The translations under genes and the position numbers were made by a program. A stretch of 7,795 nt of DNA, from assembly GCA_021777685.1 (NCBI GenBank), contig JAJYDH010000313.1, positions 1-7,795 of the forward strand, written 5' to 3'. This DNA comes from Planctomycetota bacterium (GTDB lineage Bacteria; Planctomycetota; Planctomycetia; Isosphaerales; Isosphaeraceae). Below the pieces are notes generated by a model. The model saw nothing but the letters and a program-made list of their open reading frames with translations, was not told the origin of the DNA and searched no databases. Shown here piece by piece: positions 1-4,996 of this stretch; positions within the stretch are counted from its first letter, which is position 1; each line of letters begins with the position of its first letter.

Positions 1-540
1 GGTTCGAATGTGGGGATGGGCAACGTGATCTCGGGGAATACCTACGACGGGGTGCAGGTGTTCGGCCCGACGGCGGCGGGCAACCTGTTCCAGGGAAACA
101 AGATCGGCACGGACATCTCGGGGACGTCGGGGCTGGGCAACCTGGACGACGGGTTGGTGGTCAACGACGCGCCGGGGACGCGCGTGGTGGCGAACCTCAT
201 CGCGGCGAACGGTTCGAGCGGCGTGCTCCTGACCGGCTCCGGGGCGACGGGGACGGTGCTGCAGGCCAACGCGATCGGCCAGGGGATCGGCGGTCAGGCG
301 CTGGGCAACGGGGCGTTTGGAATCCTGATCATCAATCAGGCTCCCGAGCCGACGTCCGTGAATAACGTCAACGCGAACAACACCCTGGGCCCGGTCCGAG
401 ACACCAACGTCACGCCCGCGACCACCACGAGCACGACGACCGCCAAGGCGTCGGTGAAGGTCGTGAGCAAGCAGTCGGTGAAGGTCAAGCCGATGGCCTC
501 TCGGCCGTTGGAGGCGTTCCGGTCGAAGGCGAAGAAGTGA
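1..540 (+). CDS. Right-handed parallel beta-helix repeat protein, C-terminal part (5' truncated)
   Basis: The reading frame is open at the left edge (it begins G-S-N-V-G-M-G-N) and ends at TGA 538-540, so only the last 179 residues or so are visible. The sequence is a run of imperfect Asn/Gly-rich repeats: GNVISGNTYDGVQVFG, AAGNLFQGNKIGTD, GLGNLDDGLVV, and then VVANLIAANGSSGVLLTG. This is the pattern of parallel beta-helix (PbH1/NosD-like) repeats in large secreted or surface proteins, which are very numerous in planctomycetes. Each coil stacks a ladder of Asn and hydrophobic residues. After the last coil comes a Thr-rich linker (TPATTTSTTTAK) and a short basic Lys/Arg tail ending RSKAKK, with no membrane anchor. 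The signal peptide, if any, lies outside the window. Substrate or role cannot be read from this part; polysaccharide binding or lysis and adhesion are both possible. The gene converges on the minus-strand operon and looks functionally unrelated to it. Confidence 0.8.
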   Translation, partial: GSNVGMGNVISGNTYDGVQVFGPTAAGNLFQGNKIGTDISGTSGLGNLDDGLVVNDAPGTRVVANLIAANGSSGVLLTGSGATGTVLQANAIGQGIGGQALGNGAFGILIINQAPEPTSVNNVNANNTLGPVRDTNVTPATTTSTTTAKASVKVVSKQSVKVKPMASRPLEAFRSKAKK

Positions 541-556
541 GCCGTCCTCGCGATCC

Positions 557-582
557 CGGGATGAAGGCCGGCCGACATCCCG
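557..582. terminator. GC-rich hairpin between convergent genes
   Basis: CGGGATG (557-563) and CATCCCG (576-582) form a perfect 7-bp stem around a 12-base loop that itself contains the palindrome GGCCGGCC. It lies 17 bases past the beta-helix gene stop and 88 bases past the stop of the minus-strand operon, so it could serve as a bidirectional 3'-end structure. There is no T tract on either side, so it is not a canonical intrinsic terminator. A weaker 5-bp hairpin (TCCCG/CGGGA, 605-621) lies between it and the operon end. Confidence 0.35.
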
Positions 583-669
583 TCGTCCGGCCATCGTCGA
601 TCGGTCCCGGGGCTTTCGGGATCTCGGATCGCGTCCGCCCCGGTGTCTTCGCGCCCGGCAGGGTGCCGA

Positions 670-1356
670 TCAGTCGAGAATCGGCGTCAGATTGATGAGA
701 TTCTCGACGCTCGTGACCCCCTCCGCGCCCCAGGCGGAGCGCTCGGCCTCGTCCCGCTCGACCCACGTCCGGACGTTGCCCCGGAGGGTGACGTTTCCCC
801 CCCGGGTCTCGACGCGGATCGCCTTGGCTTCGAGGGCGGCGCTCCGGCGGAACGCCTCCTCGATCCTGGCCTTGACGTCCTTCGGCACCGCCTTCGGGCG
901 AATGGTGACCTCGTTCGTCACCCCCCGGACGCCCGCGAGGCGACGGACGGCGGACTCGGCGGCGGCCTTCTGATAGCCCCACTCGACCTCGCCGGTCAGG
1001 GTGATCCAGCCGTCGGAGACCGAGACCTTGACCCGCTCGGCGGGCAGCGAGGCGTTCCACATCAGGACCTCGGCGGCGGTCCTGGCGATGTCGGCATCGC
1101 TCCGGCGGGCATCGCCGGGGAGTTGGACCTGGATGTCGTTGGCCACGGCCCTGACGCCGCGAATCCGAGTGGCCGCGGCGCCGGCCTCCCACTTCTGGAA
1201 GAAGTTGCCGACGGTCCCGGTGAGCGTGGCGACACCGTCCTTGACCGCGACGCCGATCTCGCGCTCGTCGATGCTCGGCTCCCAGCGAAGTTCGTCCTCG
1301 ATCGCCCGCCTCAGTCCCGTATCGGCCTGGATCAGCTCTGCCGTGCTCGTAGTCAT
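670..1356 (-). CDS. Triple BON-domain protein, cytoplasmic
   Basis: The 228-residue product consists of three consecutive BON (OsmY/nodulation) domains at about residues 14-79, 87-153 and 160-224. Each has the family pattern: an acidic helix (for example LRRAIEDELRWEPSID), a strand, the turn 'DG-[VW]-[AI]TLTG-x-V', a second helix rich in Ala and Arg, and a closing 'GVR-x-V-x-N-x-[IV]' strand. BON domains are thought to bind phospholipid or other hydrophobic ligands. OsmY, the best-known member, is periplasmic, but this protein starts MTTSTAELIQ and has no signal peptide, so it should be cytosolic. The start at 1354-1356 is chosen because GAGAGGG lies just upstream and because the 53 extra residues of the longer frame are low-complexity and Arg/Ser/Pro-rich. 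It is the last gene of the six-gene minus-strand operon, 67 bases after the tandem USP gene. Exact function is unknown; a stress-induced structural or chaperone-like role is plausible. Confidence 0.88.
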   Translation of the reverse strand: MTTSTAELIQADTGLRRAIEDELRWEPSIDEREIGVAVKDGVATLTGTVGNFFQKWEAGAAATRIRGVRAVANDIQVQLPGDARRSDADIARTAAEVLMWNASLPAERVKVSVSDGWITLTGEVEWGYQKAAAESAVRRLAGVRGVTNEVTIRPKAVPKDVKARIEEAFRRSAALEAKAIRVETRGGNVTLRGNVRTWVERDEAERSAWGAEGVTSVENLINLTPILD

Positions 1357-1423
1357 GATGGTCCCTCTCGTGGTCGCGGTTTCGGGTCGAAAAGCGTGGG
1401 GGAATCGTCGTCCTCGCCCCCGG

Positions 1424-2254
1424 TCAGTGGTAGCAGAAGACGGGCGCGGGGCAATGGTCGAGGATCGACCGGGTGACGGAGCCGATGAAGAACTCGCGGA
1501 TCGTGGGCTTGCCATAGGCGCCGATGACCAGCAGGCCCGTGTCGCGACGACGGACCTCCTCCAGGATCACCTCGGACGCCTTCGCGCGGCTCTCGACCGC
1601 GATGTCGACCGCCTGGATGTCGTGATTCCGGAGGAATTCACACCCCCGTCGAGCGTGGCGGGCGGCCTCGGATCGGATCGTGGCGACACTGACGACGTAG
1701 ACGGAACGAGATCGGGACAGGCCGGAGGCCTCGAAGGCGTAGAGGGCCCGGGCCGACTGGAGGCTCCCGTCGTACGCGACGATGACGGCTTCCCCGACGA
1801 CCGGGCCCCGGGGCACCGCGACCACGGGCCTCGGGCTGTCCTTGAGGACGCGAGACAGAGTCTCGTCGGGCTGGTCTTTCCAGCCGTACTCGTAGTGGGT
1901 CTTCTGGCCGAGCATGACGAGGTCGCACCGCTGGGCCTCCTCCAGCATCTTGACATAGGGAGTGCCCGCCTCGGATACAACCTTGCCGCGGACGTGGAGG
2001 TCGTGACACTTCGCGGTGAACTGCTCCAGGATCACCCTCGAGCGCTGCCGGGCGGTGTCGACCAGCGGCTCGACCGCGAGCTGTTGATAGCCGGAGGCGA
2101 ACATCGCCTGCTCCGAGACCAGGATGCCCGACTCGTCGACGACCGACATGCCGAGGGCCGTCGCGTCGTGCTCCCTGGCCCAGGAGAGGCCGAGGTCCAC
2201 GGCGGCCTCGCCGTCGCCGGTGCCATCGAGTCCGATCAGGATGCTTCGCAACAT
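1424..2254 (-). CDS. Tandem-domain universal stress protein (UspA family)
   Basis: This 276-residue protein has two USP folds, at about residues 1-148 and 155-275. Domain 1 opens MLRSILIGLDGTGDG and ends PRPVVAVP. Its nucleotide loop is degenerate: the usual G-x2-G-x9-G-[ST] is replaced by LGQKTHYEYGWKDQPDE. Domain 2 opens AVIVAYDGS, with the adenine-site Asp at 162. It keeps a complete ATP loop: G245-AY-G248, nine residues, then G258-S259. The arrangement suggests one active ATP-binding domain and one structural or ligand domain. USPs are cytosolic proteins induced by starvation, oxygen limitation and oxidative stress. The start at 2252-2254 places the first beta strand directly at the N-terminus, as usual for the family. 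An in-frame ATG at 2288-2290 would add 12 unrelated residues and lacks a ribosome site. The ribosome site of the chosen start is weak (ACGGGGC), so coupling to the USP gene 47 bases upstream is possible. Confidence 0.9.
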   Translation of the reverse strand: MLRSILIGLDGTGDGEAAVDLGLSWAREHDATALGMSVVDESGILVSEQAMFASGYQQLAVEPLVDTARQRSRVILEQFTAKCHDLHVRGKVVSEAGTPYVKMLEEAQRCDLVMLGQKTHYEYGWKDQPDETLSRVLKDSPRPVVAVPRGPVVGEAVIVAYDGSLQSARALYAFEASGLSRSRSVYVVSVATIRSEAARHARRGCEFLRNHDIQAVDIAVESRAKASEVILEEVRRRDTGLLVIGAYGKPTIREFFIGSVTRSILDHCPAPVFCYH

Positions 2255-2301
2255 GGTTGGTGCCCCGTTGGCGGTAGAATGGCCGGTCATCTGGATCGGG
2301 A

Positions 2302-2790
2302 TCAGGCGTTCGCGACCGCCCTCGGCGAGTCCGCGACGGCGGCGATCTCGGCCGGCCCCCGGACCGTCAGGACCGGGCAATGGGCACGTCGCATCACCTC
2401 CTCGGCGACGCTCCCCATGAGGAGCCGGCCGAAGCCCGACCGGCCCGTCGTCCCCATCACGATCAGGTCGGCCCGGACCTCGTCGGCCAGATGGAGGATC
2501 GTCGAGGCGGGCTCCCCCTCCCGGACCACGATCTCGGCGGGGGGTGCGAAGTCCTGCTGGAATGTCTCGCGCAGGCGATCCTCGATCTCGTCGAGGAACG
2601 GCCGGCGCTCGGCCGGTCCTCCGATCAGGCCAGGATAGACGATCTCCCTCTGCGCGACATGGACGACGACCATGCGGGCCCCGTAGTCGCGGGCGAGCGA
2701 GACGGCCAGTTGCCGGGCATATTCGGAGCTGTCCGAGAAGTCGGTCGGGTGGAGGATGGTCCGGATCGTGAGCATGGTTCTCGCGGGCAT
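2302..2790 (-). CDS. Single-domain universal stress protein (UspA family)
   Basis: The 162-residue length is normal for a single USP domain. The first strand is IRTILHPTDFSDSSEYA with the conserved nucleotide-site Asp17. It is followed by MVVVHVAQRE, a variable acidic helix (residues 63-80), REGEPASTILHLADEVRADL and VMGTTGRSGFGRLLMGSV. The last segment is a full G113-x2-G116-x9-G126-S127 ATP-binding loop, followed by the typical VMRRAHCPVLTVR strand. It should therefore be of the ATP-binding USP class, a cytosolic dimer. The start at 2788-2790 is set by AAGGAG six bases upstream. The longer frame to 2886 would overlap the preceding gene and adds unrelated residues. It lies 20 bases after the two-BON gene and 47 bases before the tandem USP, in the same operon. 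The last 17 residues form an Ala-rich tail outside the fold. Confidence 0.93.
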   Translation of the reverse strand: MPARTMLTIRTILHPTDFSDSSEYARQLAVSLARDYGARMVVVHVAQREIVYPGLIGGPAERRPFLDEIEDRLRETFQQDFAPPAEIVVREGEPASTILHLADEVRADLIVMGTTGRSGFGRLLMGSVAEEVMRRAHCPVLTVRGPAEIAAVADSPRAVANA

Positions 2791-2796
2791 GGGGGT

Positions 2797-2802
2797 CTCC
2801 TT
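2797..2802 (-). promoter_or_regulatory. Strong ribosome binding site deciding the USP start
   Basis: On the minus strand the 20-base gap between the two-BON gene and the single-domain USP contains AAGGAG followed by six bases and then ATG (2788-2790). This fixes the start over the longer in-frame alternative and over the internal ATG at 2773-2775. Confidence 0.75.
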
Positions 2803-2810
2803 CTCGATGG

Positions 2811-3680
2811 TCAGTGCGCCACCACGTTCATCGGCGGGTGGTCGACCCGGAGGAAATTCGGGCGGCCCTCGGCGGCCTCGGCGCACGCCGTCTCGGTCGC
2901 GAGGCTCGGGTCGTAGGCCCGGACGTCGAGGCGGGCGCGATCGATCGCCTCCAGCTGCCAGGGCTCCGAGGCGTGCTCCCTGGCCCGGTCCAGGTGGCCG
3001 GAGAGGCGGGCGAGGCCCTGGGACGTCGTCTCGCCCTCGCCGCGGATCTCGGGGAAGTCGCGGTGATGGACGGACCGGATCGGTATCCCCTCGTCGGTGA
3101 ACGTCTCGTTGACGATGATCATCGAACTCGCCTCGGGCGGCGTCTCGTCGACATGGGCTCTCGGCCCGTCGGCCGGTTCCTCGGCGAGCGGCAGCGGCCA
3201 GGGCGTGGCGGGATCGAACAGCGCGATGGCCCCCGGATCGACCGAGATGGCGTTGTCCATGCCCACCTCTCGGCCGATCGCATGCCGGACGGCCGCCCCG
3301 ATCAGGTCCCTCTCGTCGACCCGCGCGACGGACCCGTTCAGCCGGACCTGGCCGTTGCGGACGATGACCTTGACCCGCCCGTCCGGCAGGCCGACCAGAT
3401 GCGAGAGGGAATCCGTCGCGACGCTGGCGACGTCGGCATCGTGGGCGCCCCAGCGGCCGGGGCGGATCTTCAGCTCGTCGATCACCGCGCGGACGCCCCC
3501 GACCCGCTGGGCGGCCTCCACGGCGGCACGCCGCTGGGAGACGCCGAGCGCGTGACCGCTGAGGAAGACCAGGCCGTGATCGGCCGTGATCCCGATCGCG
3601 TTCGAGTCGACCGACGGCTCGCGTGCCAGCTCCTCGCGGATCTCGGCCTGCATCTGCTTGTCGCTCTTCCGAATGTCCAT
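2811..3680 (-). CDS. Double BON-domain protein with extra C-terminal HicB-like domain
   Basis: The product has 289 residues in two parts. Residues 10-73 and 82-148 are BON domains, with the turn motifs DHGLVFLSG and NGQVRLNGSV and the helix-strand ending VGGVRAVIDELKI. A Pro/Ala/Glu-rich linker follows (about 152-186). The C-terminal part begins MIIVNETFTDEG and continues HHRDFPEIRGEGETTSQGLA, then an amphipathic helix LSGHLDRAREHA and WQLEAIDRARLDVRAY. The 'DFPEIRGEGET...GLARL' stretch resembles the strand-turn-helix of HicB-type domains and of small planctomycete hypothetical proteins. That resemblance is from memory and weak. There is no signal peptide. The start at 3678-3680 has GAGGAGGG about seven bases upstream. 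An internal ATG at 3120-3122 (residue 187) has a partial ribosome site (GAGGCGAG), so the C-terminal domain might also be made separately. It is third in the operon. Confidence 0.85.
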   Translation of the reverse strand: MDIRKSDKQMQAEIREELAREPSVDSNAIGITADHGLVFLSGHALGVSQRRAAVEAAQRVGGVRAVIDELKIRPGRWGAHDADVASVATDSLSHLVGLPDGRVKVIVRNGQVRLNGSVARVDERDLIGAAVRHAIGREVGMDNAISVDPGAIALFDPATPWPLPLAEEPADGPRAHVDETPPEASSMIIVNETFTDEGIPIRSVHHRDFPEIRGEGETTSQGLARLSGHLDRAREHASEPWQLEAIDRARLDVRAYDPSLATETACAEAAEGRPNFLRVDHPPMNVVAH

Positions 3681-3734
3681 CGACGGGCCCTCCTCGCGGC
3701 GATTTCGAGGGTGAGATCGCGCTCCTTTTTGTGG

Positions 3735-4040
3735 TCAGTGGCCGACCTTGTGGCCCTGCCCGAACGCCTCGACGACGGCCCGGACCAGGCTAGCTTCCTT
3801 CTGGTTGTCGTCCCGGTGATGCTCGACCTGGATCTCGTCGGCGACCGACCGGACCCCCGGGACACGCCGGGCGAGTTCCTCGGCCGCCCGCCGGATCGGG
3901 TTCCGGGCGACGTGGCCCGTCAGGGTCACGGCGCCGCCCTCGACCTTGACGACCACGCTTCCCGGCTCCAGCCCGGGCACGCAATGTAGCTCGTGAACGA
4001 TCTCCTGGCGGATCGTCTCGTCGACCTTAGCGGTGTCCAT
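3735..4040 (-). CDS. Single BON-domain small protein
   Basis: The 101-residue product contains one BON domain over about residues 7-73: VDETIRQEIVHEL, then VVVKVEGGAVTLTGHV, RRAAEELARRVPGVRSV and ADEIQVEHH. The turn 'GGAVTLTG' and the 'PGVRSVADEI' closing strand are characteristic of the family. A short charged, Gly/His-ending tail (DDNQKEASLV...GHKVGH) follows. No signal peptide or membrane segment is visible. The start at 4038-4040 has GGAG ten bases upstream and a second GGAG directly abutting the ATG. It is the second gene of the operon, 37 bases after csrA and 54 before the two-BON gene. Its role is unknown; a lipid- or partner-binding stress protein is a family-level guess. Confidence 0.88.
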   Translation of the reverse strand: MDTAKVDETIRQEIVHELHCVPGLEPGSVVVKVEGGAVTLTGHVARNPIRRAAEELARRVPGVRSVADEIQVEHHRDDNQKEASLVRAVVEAFGQGHKVGH

Positions 4041-4077
4041 CTCCGTTAGGCTCCGATCGATTGTGATGGGGGGGAAA

Positions 4078-4296
4078 TCACCGGGCCATCGCGACCGACT
4101 CCTCGAGGACGCCGGGCCGGCCGTCCGGGCCCGTGGCCTCCTCCGCTCCCCGCAAGAGTTCCTCGCGGAAGATCATGACCTGGTCCGGGGCCTCGATGCC
4201 GATGCGGACGTATCGCCCTCGGATGCTCGCGACGGTGATCTTGATGTTCTCACCGATGATGATCGACTCGTTCTGCTTCCGGCTCAGGATCAGCAT
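4078..4296 (-). CDS. csrA: Carbon storage regulator CsrA (RsmA family)
   Basis: The product has 72 residues, and the first 47 are a textbook CsrA: MLILSRKQNESIIIGENIKI, then VRIGIEAPDQV and IFREEL. CsrA is a domain-swapped homodimer that binds GGA motifs in mRNA leaders, usually over the ribosome site, to repress or stabilise transcripts. Residues known to be critical for RNA binding in the family are present: Leu4, Arg6 and Arg44. A 25-residue tail (residues 48-72, GAEEATGPDG...) extends beyond the short core. The start at 4294-4296 has AGGAGG nine bases upstream. It is the promoter-proximal gene of the six-gene minus-strand operon and sits behind an unusually long, hairpin-rich leader. No fliW (its protein antagonist in many bacteria) and no flagellar gene is visible nearby, so a motility context is not supported here. 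Confidence 0.97.
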   Translation of the reverse strand: MLILSRKQNESIIIGENIKITVASIRGRYVRIGIEAPDQVMIFREELLRGAEEATGPDGRPGVLEESVAMAR

Positions 4297-4305
4297 CGCT
4301 CTTTC

Positions 4306-4311
4306 CCTCCT
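4306..4311 (-). promoter_or_regulatory. csrA ribosome binding site, possible CsrA self-binding site
   Basis: The minus strand reads CCAGGAGGGAAAGAGCG before the csrA ATG, so AGGAGG lies nine bases from the start. It contains the ARGGA core that CsrA recognises, which makes negative autoregulation possible. The sequence alone does not prove it, because any good ribosome site contains GGA. Confidence 0.7.
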
Positions 4312-4332
4312 GGTTGAAATTCGATGGTCTGC

Positions 4333-4530
4333 TCACCGTCCGGCGGACGGTCCGGCGTGGCGGCGTCCGCGACCGAGCACGGACAAGACCCCGGGATGAG
4401 CCGGGCGAAGCTCGCGGACTCGCCCGGGACGGGCGCACGGTCGCCCTCGGCCCCGGGCCTCGTATGTTCGAGGCGCCGAGGGGCCGGCCGTCGGCTCCTG
4501 GATCGTCCGCGAGGAGATATCCCTGGTCAC
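4333..4530 (-). CDS. Possible 65-residue leader ORF ahead of csrA (doubtful)
   Basis: On the minus strand GGAGGT lies six bases before a GTG (4528-4530), which opens a 65-codon frame starting VTRDISSRTIQEPTAG and stopping at 4333-4335, 36 bases before csrA. The ribosome site is good. The product is Arg/Pro/Gly-rich and resembles the translation of random GC-rich DNA, and I recognise no family. It may be a regulatory leader peptide or chance. It is listed only because of the ribosome site and its position. Confidence 0.2.
   Translation of the reverse strand: MTRDISSRTIQEPTAGPSAPRTYEARGRGRPCARPGRVRELRPAHPGVLSVLGRGRRHAGPSAGR
4335..4351. repeat. Perfect 17-base dyad ACCGTCCG-G-CGGACGGT
   Basis: Positions 4335-4342 and 4344-4351 are perfect inverted repeats around one central base, 38 bases upstream of the csrA start and overlapping the end of the doubtful leader frame. 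The half-site CCGTCCG/CGGACGG recurs at 4629-4649. It could be a protein operator or, in RNA, a short hairpin sequestering GGA. Confidence 0.5.
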
Positions 4531-4608
4531 GATGCCACCTCCAGGTTCGTCGGCGATGGACGCCAACGGGCCTCGGGTGCGGCAACCGTCACCGCGGGTC
4601 GCTCTGGA

Positions 4609-4629
4609 GCGGGATGGGTGACATCCCGC
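4609..4629. repeat. Perfect 8-bp hairpin in the csrA leader
   Basis: GCGGGATG (4609-4616) pairs with CATCCCGC (4622-4629) around the five-base loop GGTGA on the plus strand (TCACC on the minus strand). It abuts the next hairpin and shares base 4629 with it, so the two would stack or trade one base pair. Confidence 0.55.
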
Positions 4630-4649
4630 CCGTCCGATCGTCGGACGGG
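4629..4649. repeat. Perfect 9-bp hairpin or dyad, CCCGTCCGA-TCG-TCGGACGGG
   Basis: Positions 4629-4637 and 4641-4649 are perfect inverted repeats separated by three bases. In the minus-strand transcript its 5' arm, CCCGTCC (4649-4643), is also complementary to the 3' arm GGACGGG (4679-4673) of the upstream terminator-like hairpin. The two folds are therefore mutually exclusive. Confidence 0.55.
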
Positions 4650-4660
4650 AAAGGTCGGCG

Positions 4661-4706
4661 CAAGAAACAAGCCCCGTCCATGCGATGAGGATTCGCACGG
4701 CGGGGC
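4661..4706 (-). terminator. Terminator-like hairpin with T-rich tail early in the csrA leader
   Basis: On the minus strand the arms between 4706 and 4671 form a hairpin. It has 8 outer pairs (GCCCCG/CGGGGC plus a wobble and a G-C), a small internal loop, then five inner pairs (TGCGA/TCGCA), closing a seven-base loop. It is followed by TTGTTTCTTG (4670-4661), seven T in ten. It lies about 40-85 bases after the predicted transcription start and so would cut transcription before csrA if it works. The T tract is interrupted, which lowers confidence. Confidence 0.45.
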
Positions 4707-4751
4707 CACCTTAGCCGATATCGATTGCCCTTCACGAGCATCGACCCCCGC

Positions 4752-4779
4752 ATCATAACCGGACCGCAGGGCGTGTCAA
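4752..4779 (-). promoter_or_regulatory. Near-consensus sigma-70-type promoter for the csrA operon
   Basis: The minus strand reads TTGACA (4779-4774), a 16-base spacer, then TATGAT (4757-4752). That is a perfect -35 box and a -10 box with one mismatch to TATAAT, at near-ideal spacing, in otherwise noncoding DNA. Transcription would start near 4745 and run towards csrA. There is no TG extension of the -10 box. Confidence 0.65.
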
Positions 4780-4996
4780 GATGCCAATGGAAAGAAAATA
4801 TTCCGATTTCGCTTCCGGCGCCTCCGGATGCCGGGCCACGTCTTGTGCATCGAGGGGGAATATGCTGAGATCATCCCTGGAATAGCTCACGACCGGGCCG
4901 TTCGATCGGGGTGATGAGAGCCCACGCCGCCGCCGCCTTCGAGGTGGCCCGCGTGGGCTCGACTTCGTTTGGGACCGTCGAGGGCGAGGGACGGAT
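4780..4996. other. Upstream region of the globin kinase operon with GGAATA repeats
   Basis: This is the least GC-rich stretch of the window (around 4786-4812) and should hold the promoter of the plus-strand signalling operon, but no pair of -35/-10 boxes is convincing. GGAATA occurs three times: inverted in AATATTCC (4797-4804), and direct at 4857-4862 and 4879-4884. The two direct copies are 22 bases apart, about two helical turns, and are followed by similar bases (GGAATATGCTGA and GGAATAGCTCA). They may be regulator sites. No gene is supported here. The plus-strand frame beginning at 4911 runs into the kinase gene in another frame and is not real. Confidence 0.35.

Larger units (their letters stand above)
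4297..4751 (-). other. Long structured csrA leader region
   Basis: If transcription starts at the promoter read at 4752-4779, the csrA mRNA has a leader of about 450 bases. The segment carries no convincing protein gene on either strand: its open frames are Arg/Pro/Gly-rich and match no family I recognise. From the 5' end of the leader it contains an imperfect hairpin followed by a T-rich stretch (4661-4706), two abutting perfect hairpins (4629-4649 and 4609-4629), a GGAGGT-led GTG frame of 65 codons (4333-4530), and a 17-base dyad (4335-4351) just before the csrA ribosome site. A cis-regulatory RNA, or a separate short RNA ending near 4661, would both fit. Confidence 0.45.

Noticed and set aside
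1357..1515. N-terminal extension of the three-BON protein
   Set aside because: The extra 53 residues are Ser/Pro/Arg-rich, overlap the end of the USP gene and precede a start with a proper ribosome site.
1001..2638. 545-residue open frame on the plus strand opposite the three-BON and USP genes
   Set aside because: It is the antisense of well-supported USP and BON genes, has Arg/Asp/Gly-rich composition with no family pattern, and open antisense frames are expected in GC-rich coding DNA.
3681..3734. Second ribosome-site-like AAAAAGGAG just after the one-BON stop on the minus strand
   Set aside because: No ATG, GTG or TTG follows at a usable distance; the real start of the two-BON gene has its own GAGGAGGG.
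2814..3989. 391-residue plus-strand frame opposite the two-BON and one-BON genes
   Set aside because: It mirrors two real BON genes; the translation is dominated by Arg, Asp, Gly and Leu, with no recognisable domain or ribosome site.
4609..4706. Hairpin cluster as a tRNA or CRISPR array
   Set aside because: There is no cloverleaf or T-loop motif, and the hairpins are different sequences without regular spacers.
4324..4758. 144-residue plus-strand frame in the divergent intergenic region
   Set aside because: There is no ribosome site, the composition is low-complexity Arg/Gly/Ser/Pro, it crosses three hairpins and the predicted promoter, and it matches no family.
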